From: Vampirovibrio chlorellavorus
GTDB taxonomy: Bacteria; Cyanobacteriota; Vampirovibrionia; Vampirovibrionales; Vampirovibrionaceae
Assembly (NCBI GenBank): GCA_003149345.1
Contig: QFWI01000019.1
Span: 1-61,396 of the forward strand
Direction of reading: 5' to 3'
Length of the DNA stretch: 61,396 bases
Position numbers and translations under genes: made by a program. Within the stretch, counting starts at the first letter, position 1. Each line of letters opens with the position of its first letter. Positions 46,192 through 55,761 of the stretch are shown here, piece by piece. The notes beneath the pieces are model-generated. The model saw only the letters and a list, made by a program, of their open reading frames with translations, was not told the DNA's origin and made no database searches.

Positions 46192-46953
46192 TTAGGGCTG
46201 CTCCAGTTTGACCAGCAGGGCCTCGTCCATTTCAAAATTGGCGTAAACGTGCTGCACGTCATCATGGGACTCAATGGCGTCCATCAGCTTCAGCAGTGGT
46301 TTTGCCAGCTCAAGACTATCCACTTTCACCGTATTTTGAGGAATGCGGGTGACTTCCGCCGAATCCACCGCAATGCCCCCATCGCTCAGGGCCTGGGCTA
46401 CGGCGTTTAAGGCCAGTGGTTCCGTAAAAATATCAAAGCCATCCTCATCCGGGTTGGCGGAAAAATCCGTGGCCCCGGCTTCCAGCGCCAGTTCAAACAG
46501 GGCTTCCTCGGTGTGGCTGGTTTGGGTCACCCGAATGAGGCCCTTTTGCTCAAAAATCCAGGCCACGCAGCCATCCGAGCCTAAATTGCCCTGATACTTG
46601 TTGAAGTAACTGCGAATATCCCCGGCGGTGCGGTTGCGATTGTCGGTCATGGCCTCAATAAAAATGGCCACCCCGCCCGGCCCATAGCCTTCATAGGACA
46701 GGTCTTCCAGTTGATCAGCGCCGCCAACGCCGGTGCCTTTTTCGATGGCCCGCTTAATGTTGTCGTTGGGTACGCCAGCCGCTTTAGCACGGGTAATGGC
46801 CGTTCTCAGCCGGAAATTGCCTTCCGGGTCGCCACCACCCAGTTTGGCGGCCATAATAATTTCTCGGGAGCATTGGGCGAAATTGGCGCCTCGCTTGGCG
46901 TCCTTAACCGCTTTGGTGCGCTTGATTTGAGCCCATTTAGAATGTCCAGCCAT
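46192..46953 (-). CDS. yebC: YebC/TACO1-family protein
   Basis: 253 residues with the hallmark MAGHSKWAQIKRTKAVKD and REIIMAAKLGGGDPEGNFRLR, then NIKRAIEKGTG and the acidic C-terminal domains. The family was named as DNA-binding regulators; members are also implicated in translation of difficult sequences on the ribosome. First of three minus-strand genes with pabB and pyrR. Confidence 0.95.
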   Translation of the reverse strand: MAGHSKWAQIKRTKAVKDAKRGANFAQCSREIIMAAKLGGGDPEGNFRLRTAITRAKAAGVPNDNIKRAIEKGTGVGGADQLEDLSYEGYGPGGVAIFIEAMTDNRNRTAGDIRSYFNKYQGNLGSDGCVAWIFEQKGLIRVTQTSHTEEALFELALEAGATDFSANPDEDGFDIFTEPLALNAVAQALSDGGIAVDSAEVTRIPQNTVKVDSLELAKPLLKLMDAIESHDDVQHVYANFEMDEALLVKLEQP

Positions 46954-47094
46954 AATAAAATGTTATCACGAAGAAAGAAGCATGCTCAACCGCTCACGCT
47001 TAAATGTTTGTTTAAAAAAATTAAATGAAAGATCAAATGTTCCAAATTGTAAATTTATTGGTATTCTAGAGTTAAGAAGTGATGTGAGCGTTAG

Positions 47095-47871
47095 ATGACC
47101 TACAAATCCCAAACCATTTCGGCGATCGTGATCACCGAAAATAATGCCGCTACCCTGGAGCGCTGTTTGTCCTCTCTGCACTGGGTGGATGAATTGGTGG
47201 TCTTTGATCGAGGCAGTACGGACGCGACCTTGAGCATTGCCCGGGGCTTTACGGACAAGGTTCTGTTTCATCCCTCCCGGAATTTAAACGTGGTTCGCCG
47301 GGATGCTCTCTCCATGGCCAAGTGCGATTGGTTGCTACTGGTAGAGCCCGATGAATGGGTAGAAGAGATGCTGCGCCACGAAGTGGATGGGGTGCTGTTA
47401 AACACACCCGCCCATCTCAATGGGTTTACCATTCCCCGGCAACTCAAGTTTCAAAACCAATGGATTTCAGTGCCTCTGGGCGATGAGCCCAAGCGGGTGC
47501 TTCGGCTGGTGCGCAAACAGCAGTGGCTGATTCGGGATAACTGGGAGTCTAGCCTGGCGGTCAATGGGGATGTGGGGAAGCTGGATCGTCCCCTGGGATA
47601 CGAGCCTTTTACCACCGTGGAAAGCCTGTTTTATACGGTCAATAAACTTTCTACCTTGGCCGCTTACCAATACCTGGAAGCGCACGGTACGGCCAACGGG
47701 GCTCAAAAGCCCGCCAATTTAATCTTTAAAACCAAGCTGGCCGCCTGGAAACAGTTCTTTCTGATGGGCGGCTTGTTTAAGGGCATTACCGGCCAAATGC
47801 TGGCCATGGCCAACACCTTGCAGGTTTTTCTGAAGTACGCCAAAGTGCGGGCGCTCACGGTTCGCTCCTGA
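47095..47871 (+). CDS. family 2 glycosyltransferase, LPS-core type
   Basis: 258 residues. ISAIVITENNAATLERCLSSL and VDELVVFDRGSTDATLSIA begin the GT2 fold; the metal-binding acidic motif is VEPDEWV, where LDADEW is more usual. The C-terminal half (GGLFKGITGQMLAMANTLQVFLKYAK) is like WaaE/KdtX-type core glucosyltransferases. With kdtA and kdsB in the window it likely acts on LPS. The acceptor is unknown. It is followed closely by fmdB. Confidence 0.85.
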   Translation: MTYKSQTISAIVITENNAATLERCLSSLHWVDELVVFDRGSTDATLSIARGFTDKVLFHPSRNLNVVRRDALSMAKCDWLLLVEPDEWVEEMLRHEVDGVLLNTPAHLNGFTIPRQLKFQNQWISVPLGDEPKRVLRLVRKQQWLIRDNWESSLAVNGDVGKLDRPLGYEPFTTVESLFYTVNKLSTLAAYQYLEAHGTANGAQKPANLIFKTKLAAWKQFFLMGGLFKGITGQMLAMANTLQVFLKYAKVRALTVRS

Positions 47872-47891
47872 ATGGACGGGAGGCCTTTGCC

Positions 47892-48173
47892 ATGCCCAGC
47901 TATCATTATCGCTGTTCCCACTGTCAGCAGGAATCCATCCATACCCATGGCATGCTGGAAACCATCACCCCAGTGTGTGAGGCTTGCGGGCATTTTTGCG
48001 CCAAAGTGATATTATCTGCCCCCCAGGTTGTGGATAGTCTGGCGAAACCAGAGCAAAACCCGCTTGCGGTGAACCCGGTGGAGGGCACACACCAGTGCGG
48101 AAGTGATTGCGTCCTGCACCGTCGTTCATTGCGAGAGAACTTCGGCACAGAAACTCAGACGGGGTTCCCCTAA
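47892..48173 (+). CDS. FmdB-family zinc-ribbon protein
   Basis: 93 residues. MPSYHYRCSHCQQESI and VCEACGHFCAKVIL give two CxxC pairs of a zinc ribbon, the FmdB pattern of putative regulators of unknown activity. GGGAGG precedes the ATG. Its TAA abuts the reverse-strand stop of ribD, so the two stop codons sit back to back. Confidence 0.85.
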   Translation: MPSYHYRCSHCQQESIHTHGMLETITPVCEACGHFCAKVILSAPQVVDSLAKPEQNPLAVNPVEGTHQCGSDCVLHRRSLRENFGTETQTGFP

Positions 48174-49349
48174 TTAAAGCCCGGTGGCGGTATTGATGAG
48201 GCCAGGGTAGTGTTTCACTTTTTTGTAAGGTTGCGCTTCCACCACCCAATCCTGATCCAGCTGGCGGGTTTGAATAATTTCCAGCTGCGGGGCATCGGGC
48301 AAATCCAGCTGGAACGAGGGGCCAAAAGCGGCTTTGGCCATCTGATCCTTCAGGATTTTGGGGGCATAAAACAAGTAGAACTTGTTCACCAAATTTTCCG
48401 CTAGCAGGGATGAGGCCAGTCGCCCACCGGCCTCCACAAACAGGCTGTTAATCTCCAGTTCGCCCAATTGCGGCATCAGGGCTTTTAGGTTTAAGCCCGT
48501 GCCTGCCTCATCCAGTTCAATAATTTTGATTCCTTGCGCTTTGGCTTTCTGCGCGTTGGCGGTATTGTGGCTGGTTTTGGAGGTAACCACCCAGGTGGGG
48601 GCCTCGCCTTTGAAGATGTGGTACTTGTCCGGGTTAAGCCGGAACTGGCGATCCAGAATAATTTTGATGGGTTGCTTTTTAATATTCGGAATATCCCGCA
48701 CCGTCAGTTGGGGATTATCGGCAATCACCGTTTCCGCGGTGGTTAAAATGGCATCGTAATGCTGCCGCAAATGATGGACATATTGCCGGGAAAAAGAGCC
48801 GGTCAGCCATTGGCTTTCTCCATGCCGGTTGGCGATTTTGCCATCCAGACTAAGCCCGAGCTTTAGCGTAACAAAGGGAGTTTTATGCACAATGGCGTGA
48901 AAAAAGAATTCATTCAGCCGCTTGCACTCAGCCTCTAAAAAACCGTAGCGCACGGAAATCCGGGCGTTTTGCAACATGTCTCGTCCCGCGCCAGCCACCA
49001 GTGGATTGGGATCTAAAGTGCCACACACCACCCGCTGGATGCCGGACTCAATAATTTTTTGAGTGCAGGGCGGTGTCCTGCCGTAGTGGTTACAGGGCTC
49101 TAAATTAACGTATAAGGTGCCGCCTTTGGCTTTGTCACCCGCCTGCTCCAGGGCGATGACTTCGGCGTGGGCTTCTCCGGCCCGCTGGTGGTAGCCTTCC
49201 CCCACCTTGCGTCCGGCGGCGTCCAGTACAATGGCCCCCACCATGGGGTTGGGGCTGACCATGCAGGCGCCCAATTCAGCCAATGCCAAGCAGCGGGCAA
49301 TATAAGCCTCATCAATATTTTGATAGAGTAAAGGAGCGTGTACAGGCAT
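48174..49349 (-). CDS. ribD: bifunctional riboflavin deaminase/reductase
   Basis: 391 residues. The N-terminal deaminase domain has the zinc site HAEVIAL and PCNHYGRTPPCTQKI; the C-terminal reductase domain has KLGLSLDGKIA, SQWLTG and LFVEAGGRLASSLL. It carries out steps two and three of riboflavin synthesis. No FMN riboswitch or other rib gene is visible around it. Confidence 0.96.
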   Translation of the reverse strand: MPVHAPLLYQNIDEAYIARCLALAELGACMVSPNPMVGAIVLDAAGRKVGEGYHQRAGEAHAEVIALEQAGDKAKGGTLYVNLEPCNHYGRTPPCTQKIIESGIQRVVCGTLDPNPLVAGAGRDMLQNARISVRYGFLEAECKRLNEFFFHAIVHKTPFVTLKLGLSLDGKIANRHGESQWLTGSFSRQYVHHLRQHYDAILTTAETVIADNPQLTVRDIPNIKKQPIKIILDRQFRLNPDKYHIFKGEAPTWVVTSKTSHNTANAQKAKAQGIKIIELDEAGTGLNLKALMPQLGELEINSLFVEAGGRLASSLLAENLVNKFYLFYAPKILKDQMAKAAFGPSFQLDLPDAPQLEIIQTRQLDQDWVVEAQPYKKVKHYPGLINTATGL

Positions 49350-49533
49350 AAGCGTTATTATAGCGTATGCTTTGTCCCGATGGGTATTGGGGCTGATTGA
49401 AAATCAGGAAACCCAGGAGCTTTATCCTGTGCCGGGATGTATCCCCTCCAGTGTGAGGCAATTTTGATTGCGGCTTGTTGTTCAATATCGTATTCTCTGA
49501 AGTTCTCTCGTTGATCATGGGATCAGGATTGTT

Positions 49534-51117
49534 ATGCCAATTTCCTCTTTGCGGATTTTGCCCTGGGCTTGGCCCAAGTCCTCAATCAAGCCGGACAGGA
49601 ATACGCCCTTGCCCGCCATAAATACAGATGCGTTTGGGGCTGCCGGCGTGGGTCAGGCAGCCGCCATGCCACTTGATACGCCCAGGGATACCCTGCACTT
49701 TCGGGGCAGGGAGCCAGAGGGGGCATGGGCCATCCAAAGGCAGGCGGTTCGGCAATTAAAAATCCCCTACGCCTTTAAAGTCTACCGGCGGGAAAAAGAT
49801 CCTGCGCAGGGCAAAATTTCCAACTACCTGCCCCGCACCATTCAACCGGAAAATTTGGCAAGCCATTTGCGGGGCGCCAAATTAATTGCCCTCGGCGATC
49901 TGCACGGCTCTTATCAAAAACTGGTAGAAACATTGCTGGCCACTGGGTTGGCTACCATGCCCCCGGATAGCGCAGCGTCTTTCCGGGAAATTTCTGAGGC
50001 TTTTGCTCAGGATATTTGCACGGAGCCCAAGTATCCAACGGAGGCCAATCCTTTCCGGCGTTACGCGATTTCTCGTCTTAACCGGAATTCTCCAGAACAG
50101 TCTGAACGACTTTTGCAAAAGGCGCTTTTTTCTCAGGAGGCTATCGATGATATTCTTCAGCGTCAAAAACGGTATCAAGGGTACTATCAGCAATTAAGGC
50201 CGCTCATTCAACAGCTTCGCTGGACGGGAACGGAAGGTCAGCAATTGCTACTGATCGGCGACGTTTTGTCTGATCGGGGCGCTTTAGACTTTTTAACCCT
50301 GGATGTGATTGATCAAATCACCAGAAATCAACCCCATCGCTTAATTGGGCTGGCGTCTAATCATGATCATGCCGGGATGAAAACCTTGCTTTACGGCATG
50401 TTTCCGGTGGGTTGGGGCTTGGCTGCCTCTTTAGGTCGTTCCTTGCTGATAGCCACGGATGAGGACGCACAGGTTCGTTTATCGCTTCATCCTGAGGGGG
50501 AAACGGTTCGAGTGGCATTGCGAACCGAGGAGAGTCCGGGATCCCTTTCCGATTTCCGGGAGCGTTACCGTCGGTATGTGCAAGGATCCCAGCTGGTTCA
50601 CTATCGGCCTGAACACCAGACCTTGTTTACCCATGCCCCTATTAACGCTACCGAAATTTCACAGTTGAACGATGTATTGTCCCAGCGCTATTTGGATTGC
50701 GCCCCCACCCCTCAATTCGATAGCAAATCCGGTCGCGTCCGTTTGAAGGATATTGGGGTTTGGCAATCCTGGGCCAACCGTTTTTGGCAAACCTATGCTG
50801 GCAGGGCCTTTGAGGAAAACTCCCTGAAAAACCCGGTGGAAGAAGTGCTGCTAAGCCAGGTGCCGGAGCAGGGTTTTTTATGGCGGCGTGACCCTTTGAA
50901 AAAGAAGGACAGCCTGCCATTTTTCAATAATGGCGCCCAGGCGTTGGTTCACGGGCATGATCGGGGCTCGCAAGATTCGCCTTTTTCCGTGCATCGTCAA
51001 TTGTCACCGTTTCCCTGGAAGGTTCCCTACACGGTGATCAATCTGGATCAGGATACCCGTAAGACCGTTTACTCCGTGACAAGCCATCAGCCATGCAGCC
51101 TGTACGTAGAATTTTAG
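49534..51117 (+). CDS. PPP-like metallophosphoesterase with N-terminal F-motif leader
   Basis: 527 residues. A Pro/Ser-rich leader of about 60 residues has DTLHFRG (Phe at 56) and no signal peptide. The catalytic blocks are LIALGDLHGSY (about 126), LLIGDVLSDRGALD (about 245), LASNHDHAG (about 275), FTHAPI (about 367) and ALVHGHDRG (about 471), the order of PPP phosphoprotein phosphatases (GDxHG, GDxxDRG, NHD/E, H, H). The core is interrupted by insertions (130-240 and 300-360). Legionella WipA/WipB effectors have a comparable plan of a PPP-like domain with extra helices; similarity here is by motif order only. An AGGA lies just before the ATG. Confidence 0.8.
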   Translation: MPISSLRILPWAWPKSSIKPDRNTPLPAINTDAFGAAGVGQAAAMPLDTPRDTLHFRGREPEGAWAIQRQAVRQLKIPYAFKVYRREKDPAQGKISNYLPRTIQPENLASHLRGAKLIALGDLHGSYQKLVETLLATGLATMPPDSAASFREISEAFAQDICTEPKYPTEANPFRRYAISRLNRNSPEQSERLLQKALFSQEAIDDILQRQKRYQGYYQQLRPLIQQLRWTGTEGQQLLLIGDVLSDRGALDFLTLDVIDQITRNQPHRLIGLASNHDHAGMKTLLYGMFPVGWGLAASLGRSLLIATDEDAQVRLSLHPEGETVRVALRTEESPGSLSDFRERYRRYVQGSQLVHYRPEHQTLFTHAPINATEISQLNDVLSQRYLDCAPTPQFDSKSGRVRLKDIGVWQSWANRFWQTYAGRAFEENSLKNPVEEVLLSQVPEQGFLWRRDPLKKKDSLPFFNNGAQALVHGHDRGSQDSPFSVHRQLSPFPWKVPYTVINLDQDTRKTVYSVTSHQPCSLYVEF

Positions 51118-51591
51118 GCTGCTTTTGCCTCCCCGATCTGTGATCTGTCTTTTTTGGACCTGTCTTTTTTTGCCTGTGCAGAAGAAAAAGAAAAGGTGCC
51201 TTTTTTAGGGGCACCGTGTGGTTCATCAGGGAAAGAAAGAGAGAGATGTGGATTTATGTTTTAGGTATCGAAAGTTGCAGTCGATACTTGATACTCTGGA
51301 TGGAGGATTTTGGGGGATGTGTTGCGGACTTGTTAAATCTGTAGCAAGAATTATGGATATACTGTTTTTATGCAACTGGAGAGCTTGCAATCAGTAAATT
51401 AGTTTGTGGGTCAAGAATGGGTTTCCTTCTGAAGGCTGGCTGAGGCGAAGCGTTTTATTCAAAGGGCATTTGGGTTTTATGGGTTTTGAGAGGGCTGTGA
51501 GGAGAAGCATTATGGTGTCTGTGATGTGACCTACCCTGGTCCTGACGCACGTTTACGGATGAATGGTATTGATTGAAAGGGGAAAAGGGAA
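51118..51591. other. intergenic region with one hairpin
   Basis: 474 bases. GGTGCC/GGCACC at 51195-51215 forms a short stem; read on the minus strand it is followed by a T tract, and on the plus strand it may still end the phosphoesterase transcript. The remainder is T-rich, and I see no coding frame. Confidence 0.5.
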
Positions 51592-51783
51592 ATGGACAGT
51601 GAAAGTAAGCGAAGGCTTCCTCAGTCGGACGTTTCTGAACATTGGCTGTGGGAATTAGTATTGCCAGGCGTGTTCAGTCTGGTGCTAATCGGTTGCCTGT
51701 TTCAGTTGGCGTGTTATGCCTGGCAAGCCCGATCTCAGCCCGTCAATAACTTTCAGTACGCGATTTCCGCCTTTGCCCTGTAA
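51592..51783 (+). CDS. small single-pass membrane protein
   Basis: 63 residues: a polar, Ser/Lys-rich N-terminus and one hydrophobic helix (LVLPGVFSLVLIGCLFQLACYAW), then a polar tail. AAGGGAA lies directly upstream of the ATG, supporting translation. Not recognised. It may act with the MerR-like gene 122 bases downstream; this is position only. Confidence 0.6.
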   Translation: MDSESKRRLPQSDVSEHWLWELVLPGVFSLVLIGCLFQLACYAWQARSQPVNNFQYAISAFAL

Positions 51784-51855
51784 GGCGTAAATTGCCGGAC
51801 AGCGCTTTTAGTGCCGATAATTTGTGGGCCGGAACACAATCCTGGCGGTTTGACC

Positions 51856-51861
51856 TATAAT
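51856..51861 (+). promoter_or_regulatory. TATAAT -10 box of the MerR-like gene
   Basis: Perfect TATAAT 44 bases before the start; the -35 position (AACACA) does not match. Confidence 0.4.
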
Positions 51862-51905
51862 GAATGCATAAACCTGTAGGGACAGACCATAGCGGGTGCT
51901 TTTAA

Positions 51906-52802
51906 ATGACGCATGTATGCTATTCGTTGCAAGAGGCGGCTGATAAGCTGAAATTGACCGAGACGGTTCTGGTTCGTCTGTCGCAATATTTCAAAATGCC
52001 CCGGGCGGCCTATGAAGCGTCGGGTTATTTATCCTTTAAAGGGGATCTGGCCTTTACCGAACCCGATCTGCAATTTTTCCTGCGGGTGAAAGAGCGCTTG
52101 TTGCTGGGTGATTCTCTGGAAATGGTCAAGCGTCACCTGAACAGCGTGGAACCGCTTGGGCAATCAATCACGCCTCCCACTCAGGGCGAAGAAGTCGCAA
52201 CGCCAGTTGGCGTGGATAAGGCTCCAGGGATGGCCAGCCCTGGGTCTTATTCCGTGTCTTCCTCGGTGCCTCAGCCGCCCCTGAAGGAAATTCAGGATCG
52301 TCAGCCCTACGAGAAAGCGGCGGAAGACAGTTTTGAGCGTTATAAAAGTGTGCATCGCACCGGACTGGGCCGCGTGTTTGAAAGTATGCTGAAAGAGGTT
52401 GGGGCGACCGCCTCAGAGCCGCCGGGCTTGTCTGAGCAAAGTGGCACATCGCCCCCCCCAGCGTATTCTGGCAAGCGGGCTGAGCCTGAAAACAGGGCAG
52501 GACGATTTTCCCCCTTCCTGCCGCTGGAGCCAACGCCATCCTCTGTTGAGCCGTCTAAGCCAGAGATTGGCAAAGCCTCTGTGGGCAAACGGTCAGCCCA
52601 TTCCGCTCGCCCCGCTCAGGAAATGGCCAGCCTGGATTCTTCTGCTCTTGACTCTTCGGGTCTTGACTCTTCTTGGGAGCAATTGCTGAAGCAGGCTGTT
52701 CAGCACCCCCGGGTGCTGAATAGCCATCTGAAAAGCGCGGCGGCTTTATTGCGGGAACGGGCCACTAGTCAGGAGGCTCATGCTTTCAGGAAAAACAGTT
52801 AG
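51906..52802 (+). CDS. protein with MerR-like N-terminal helix-turn-helix
   Basis: 298 residues. CYSLQEAADKLKLTETVLVRLSQYF, then GYLSFKGDLAFTEPDLQFFLRVKERLLLG is the MerR-type winged-helix pattern (about 5-75) with the LGDSLEMVKRHL helix after it. The remaining 200 residues are Pro/Ser-rich and mostly disordered, with a short helical segment near 135-155 and a helical C-terminus (SWEQLLKQAVQHP). No effector domain is seen. It could be a regulator or a DNA-binding adaptor. Confidence 0.75.
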   Translation: MTHVCYSLQEAADKLKLTETVLVRLSQYFKMPRAAYEASGYLSFKGDLAFTEPDLQFFLRVKERLLLGDSLEMVKRHLNSVEPLGQSITPPTQGEEVATPVGVDKAPGMASPGSYSVSSSVPQPPLKEIQDRQPYEKAAEDSFERYKSVHRTGLGRVFESMLKEVGATASEPPGLSEQSGTSPPPAYSGKRAEPENRAGRFSPFLPLEPTPSSVEPSKPEIGKASVGKRSAHSARPAQEMASLDSSALDSSGLDSSWEQLLKQAVQHPRVLNSHLKSAAALLRERATSQEAHAFRKNS

Positions 52803-53083
52803 TTGGTTTTTGTCCGCTTAAACGGCTACAGCCCGTGTTTTAAAGGGGAACGGCATCTTACTCACCCAATCTCTTAATGGGGGGAGAAATGGATTGCCCA
52901 ATGGATTACTCTGGAGGAATTGGCGTGGCAACTTTTTTCCTTGACCGGGTTTTACGTGAGTGAGATTTTATAAAAACAGAAAAACAACTGGTAGCCGATG
53001 GCCAAAATAGTTGCCGACCCGGCTGCCAAGTCTGTTTCCCCCGGTGGGACTTCATTTACAACCGCACAACAGGGTGAATCGCA

Positions 53084-54139
53084 ATGACTTTGACCGGCCC
53101 CTCCCTTTATCCCTATCCAAACGCTTCCCGGCTCACTGCTTCTTTGCCCCAGCGACCGCCATACCCTTCGGTTAGCCAGCCTTTGCCTGTCACGGGTTTC
53201 TCCGCGCCGGTTGCTTTGCCCGTGTCGGTGACCACGGGGCGTTCACAGTGGCCAGTCCCCTCTCAGTATAATTCGTCTGGTCTTTCGGGCATATCTCCGG
53301 CTATGACTTCCTCTGTGTCCTCCCGAGTGTCCGCTGGTTTTCCGTCGACCTCTTTTCCCAGTCCCTTTTCGGCCCCTCAGGGCGTGAATCCAACGCCCTT
53401 TAAGGTTTCCGCTTCGGGAACACCGGGGCTTGCTTCCGCATTGTCCAGCCTGTCGAATCATAGCCAGCCCTTGACCGCCGACGCCATGGGCCAAAAGGTC
53501 GGCACGGTGGTGGCCAGTTTTATGAAAGAAAACCCTGCCTTGCTTGAAAAACTGAACGGGGTGGATTTGGACGCTTTGGCCCAGGATATTGGGCCCAAAG
53601 TGGAAAAAGCCCGCGCCCAGATTCAGCAGGCCCTAAAGAAAATACCGCAGGTTGTGGACAATCGATTGATCCGCATGCTGGATCCGGGAACGCGCGAGTT
53701 GGCCACCGAGTTTGATCAGTGGTTACGGAAAGAGCCTGATCCAGCTTTATTAGCGGAGATGGCCCGAGAAGAGCGTCTGAAGGTACGTCAAGAGTCCGCC
53801 AAAACCCAGCGGCCCGGTTTGGCCTCCAATGGGGGCGCTTCGGTTGATCCTTTCGCGGAGGCCGATCCCTTTGGGGATGCCTTTCTGGCCGAAAAGCCCA
53901 CCACCTGGAAGGACAAGGTCTTGAATACAAAAGACCAGTTGTGGCGGAAAGCGCAATCCAGCTGGCCGCTGAATCGTCGGCAGCAGCCGGGTAATGGCGG
54001 TTTGGCCCTGGAAGATGCCTTCACCAGTCTGCGTAGCAAGCCCAAGCCGTTCCCCGATTTGGATGGGGGGCTGAGTGAAGCGGATTTGGACGCTTTATTG
54101 GGCGGCGGCTTAACTTTTAAGGCCAACCCGAAACAATAA
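53084..54139 (+). CDS. Pro/Ser-rich hypothetical with FliM-like C-terminal motif
   Basis: 351 residues, not recognised. Residues 1-120 are Pro/Ser/Thr-rich without signal peptide. Residues 125-240 are helical (LLEKLNGVDLDALAQDIGPKVEKARAQ). The C-terminal 30 residues hold LSEADLDALLGGG, near-identical in pattern to the LSQ-x-EIDALL segment at the N-terminus of flagellar FliM, which binds CheY. AGGGTGA lies seven bases before the ATG. Three bases separate its stop from that of convergent fadD. Confidence 0.7.
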   Translation: MTLTGPSLYPYPNASRLTASLPQRPPYPSVSQPLPVTGFSAPVALPVSVTTGRSQWPVPSQYNSSGLSGISPAMTSSVSSRVSAGFPSTSFPSPFSAPQGVNPTPFKVSASGTPGLASALSSLSNHSQPLTADAMGQKVGTVVASFMKENPALLEKLNGVDLDALAQDIGPKVEKARAQIQQALKKIPQVVDNRLIRMLDPGTRELATEFDQWLRKEPDPALLAEMAREERLKVRQESAKTQRPGLASNGGASVDPFAEADPFGDAFLAEKPTTWKDKVLNTKDQLWRKAQSSWPLNRRQQPGNGGLALEDAFTSLRSKPKPFPDLDGGLSEADLDALLGGGLTFKANPKQ

Positions 54140-54142
54140 GCG

Positions 54143-55684
54143 CTAGCTGTTCGCCTTTTGAAGCAGATTCAGGTTTTCTTCCCGCAGCTGCTTTTTGATG
54201 ACCTTGCCAGTCTGGTTTTTGGGTAGCTCATCGTAAAAGCGAATCACGGTGGGAATCATAAACGGGGGGAGATGCTCCTGGCAGAATTTTTTAAGCTCCG
54301 CTTCGGTGGCGGTTGCGCCTTCTTTTAGTTCCACGCAGGCCGCGATATCTTCACCCAGTTTTTCATCGGGGATGCCAATCACTGCGGCGTGCAGGATGGC
54401 CGGGTGTTGGTACAGGACGTCTTCAATGCGCACCGGGGCAATGTTTTCACCCGCTTTAATAATTAAATCCTTAATGCGCCCGCCAGAAATAAACAGGTTT
54501 CCCTGTGCGTCAAAATGTCCCAAATCCCCGGTGCGCAAGTAGCCTTCGGCGTCAAACACCTGGCTGGTTTCCTCTGGCAAATTGTAATAGCCCAACATCA
54601 CGTTGGGGCCTTTGGCCATGATTTCACCTTCGGCGGAAACCTGGCCGGGTTGCCAGTCAATGGTTTTACCTTCAGCGTCCACCAGTTTAAGCTGAACGTT
54701 GGGCAAGGCGGGCCCCACGGATTTTGGGACGGAGCCCACGGAAGGCCGATTCACGGCCAGCACCGGCGCTGTTTCCGTCAGCCCGTAGCCTTCCAGCACC
54801 ACCAAATCCAGACTGTTTTCAATCTGGCGCAACAGTTTTTCCGGTAAAGAGGCCCCGCCGGAGATACAGGCTTTCAGGTGGGCCAGTTTTTCGGCGCCCA
54901 CTTTCTGGATGCTATGCAGTAGCACACTGAACATGGTGGGCACCAGTGGCAGCACTGTAATGCGCCCTTCCACCAGAGTTTGCAGAATTTTCTTGGGCGC
55001 GAAGTTGGGCACCAGATAAATTGGGGCCTGAGCATCCAGGGCGTACAGGCCAATAATCAATCCGTAAGCGTGGAAGAGGGGGAGGGCCAACAGCAGCCGC
55101 TCTGAATTGGAGAATTTGAAAATAGGGTGAATCCCTTCCAGGTTGGCGATGAGATTGTTTTCGCTGAGCATGACCCCTTTGGGCTTGCCGGTGGTGCCGG
55201 AGGTGTACATTAAAATGCGCAGGCTGTGGGCGTCCCCAAAGGGCACTGGCGGGCATTGCGGATTCCCCTGCTCAATGGCCGCTTCCAGACTGGGATAAGT
55301 GGCGTCCTCAGGGGGCTGGTTGGCCATTAATACCGGAATGGGACGCCCTTCAAAGCAATGTTTGAAGGCGTAGGTGGTTAAAATCAGTTTGCTGCCGGAA
55401 TTTAACACCACATAAATAATGTCGTCGGAGGGGATTGACACGTTAATGGGCACCACAATGGCCCCAGCGTACAAAACGGCGAAAAAGCCCAGCAGGTACT
55501 CTTTCTGGTTCATAAACATCAGGGCCACCCGATCGCCGGGTTGAATGCCTTTGGCTTGGAGTACAGAGGCCAGGCGAATGGCTTTTTCCCGAAATTCGGC
55601 CAGTGTCCACTGGGTTTGATCTTCGATCAGGGTTAACAGGCTGGCGTCTTGCTTTTGTAGAAGGCGATCAAATAACAAACTCAT
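54143..55684 (-). CDS. acyl-CoA synthetase (AMP-forming)
   Basis: 513 residues. Activates a carboxylic acid with ATP and CoA. The P-loop-like A3 motif is MYTSGTTGKPKGVML (about 163), A5 is GYGLTETAPV, A7 is YLRTGDLG, and the A10 lysine lies in GKVIKKQLRE near the C-terminus. The closest general match is long-chain fatty-acid CoA ligase (FadD-like); chain length is not readable. GAGGGAA precedes the ATG. Confidence 0.9.
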   Translation of the reverse strand: MSLLFDRLLQKQDASLLTLIEDQTQWTLAEFREKAIRLASVLQAKGIQPGDRVALMFMNQKEYLLGFFAVLYAGAIVVPINVSIPSDDIIYVVLNSGSKLILTTYAFKHCFEGRPIPVLMANQPPEDATYPSLEAAIEQGNPQCPPVPFGDAHSLRILMYTSGTTGKPKGVMLSENNLIANLEGIHPIFKFSNSERLLLALPLFHAYGLIIGLYALDAQAPIYLVPNFAPKKILQTLVEGRITVLPLVPTMFSVLLHSIQKVGAEKLAHLKACISGGASLPEKLLRQIENSLDLVVLEGYGLTETAPVLAVNRPSVGSVPKSVGPALPNVQLKLVDAEGKTIDWQPGQVSAEGEIMAKGPNVMLGYYNLPEETSQVFDAEGYLRTGDLGHFDAQGNLFISGGRIKDLIIKAGENIAPVRIEDVLYQHPAILHAAVIGIPDEKLGEDIAACVELKEGATATEAELKKFCQEHLPPFMIPTVIRFYDELPKNQTGKVIKKQLREENLNLLQKANS

Positions 55685-55761
55685 GGGGTTCCCTCTTTCA
55701 GTACTCTGGTATGGATTCGGAGTGTCTTTCCTTTCAGGGTCATGCTAACCGCTTTATTCCC

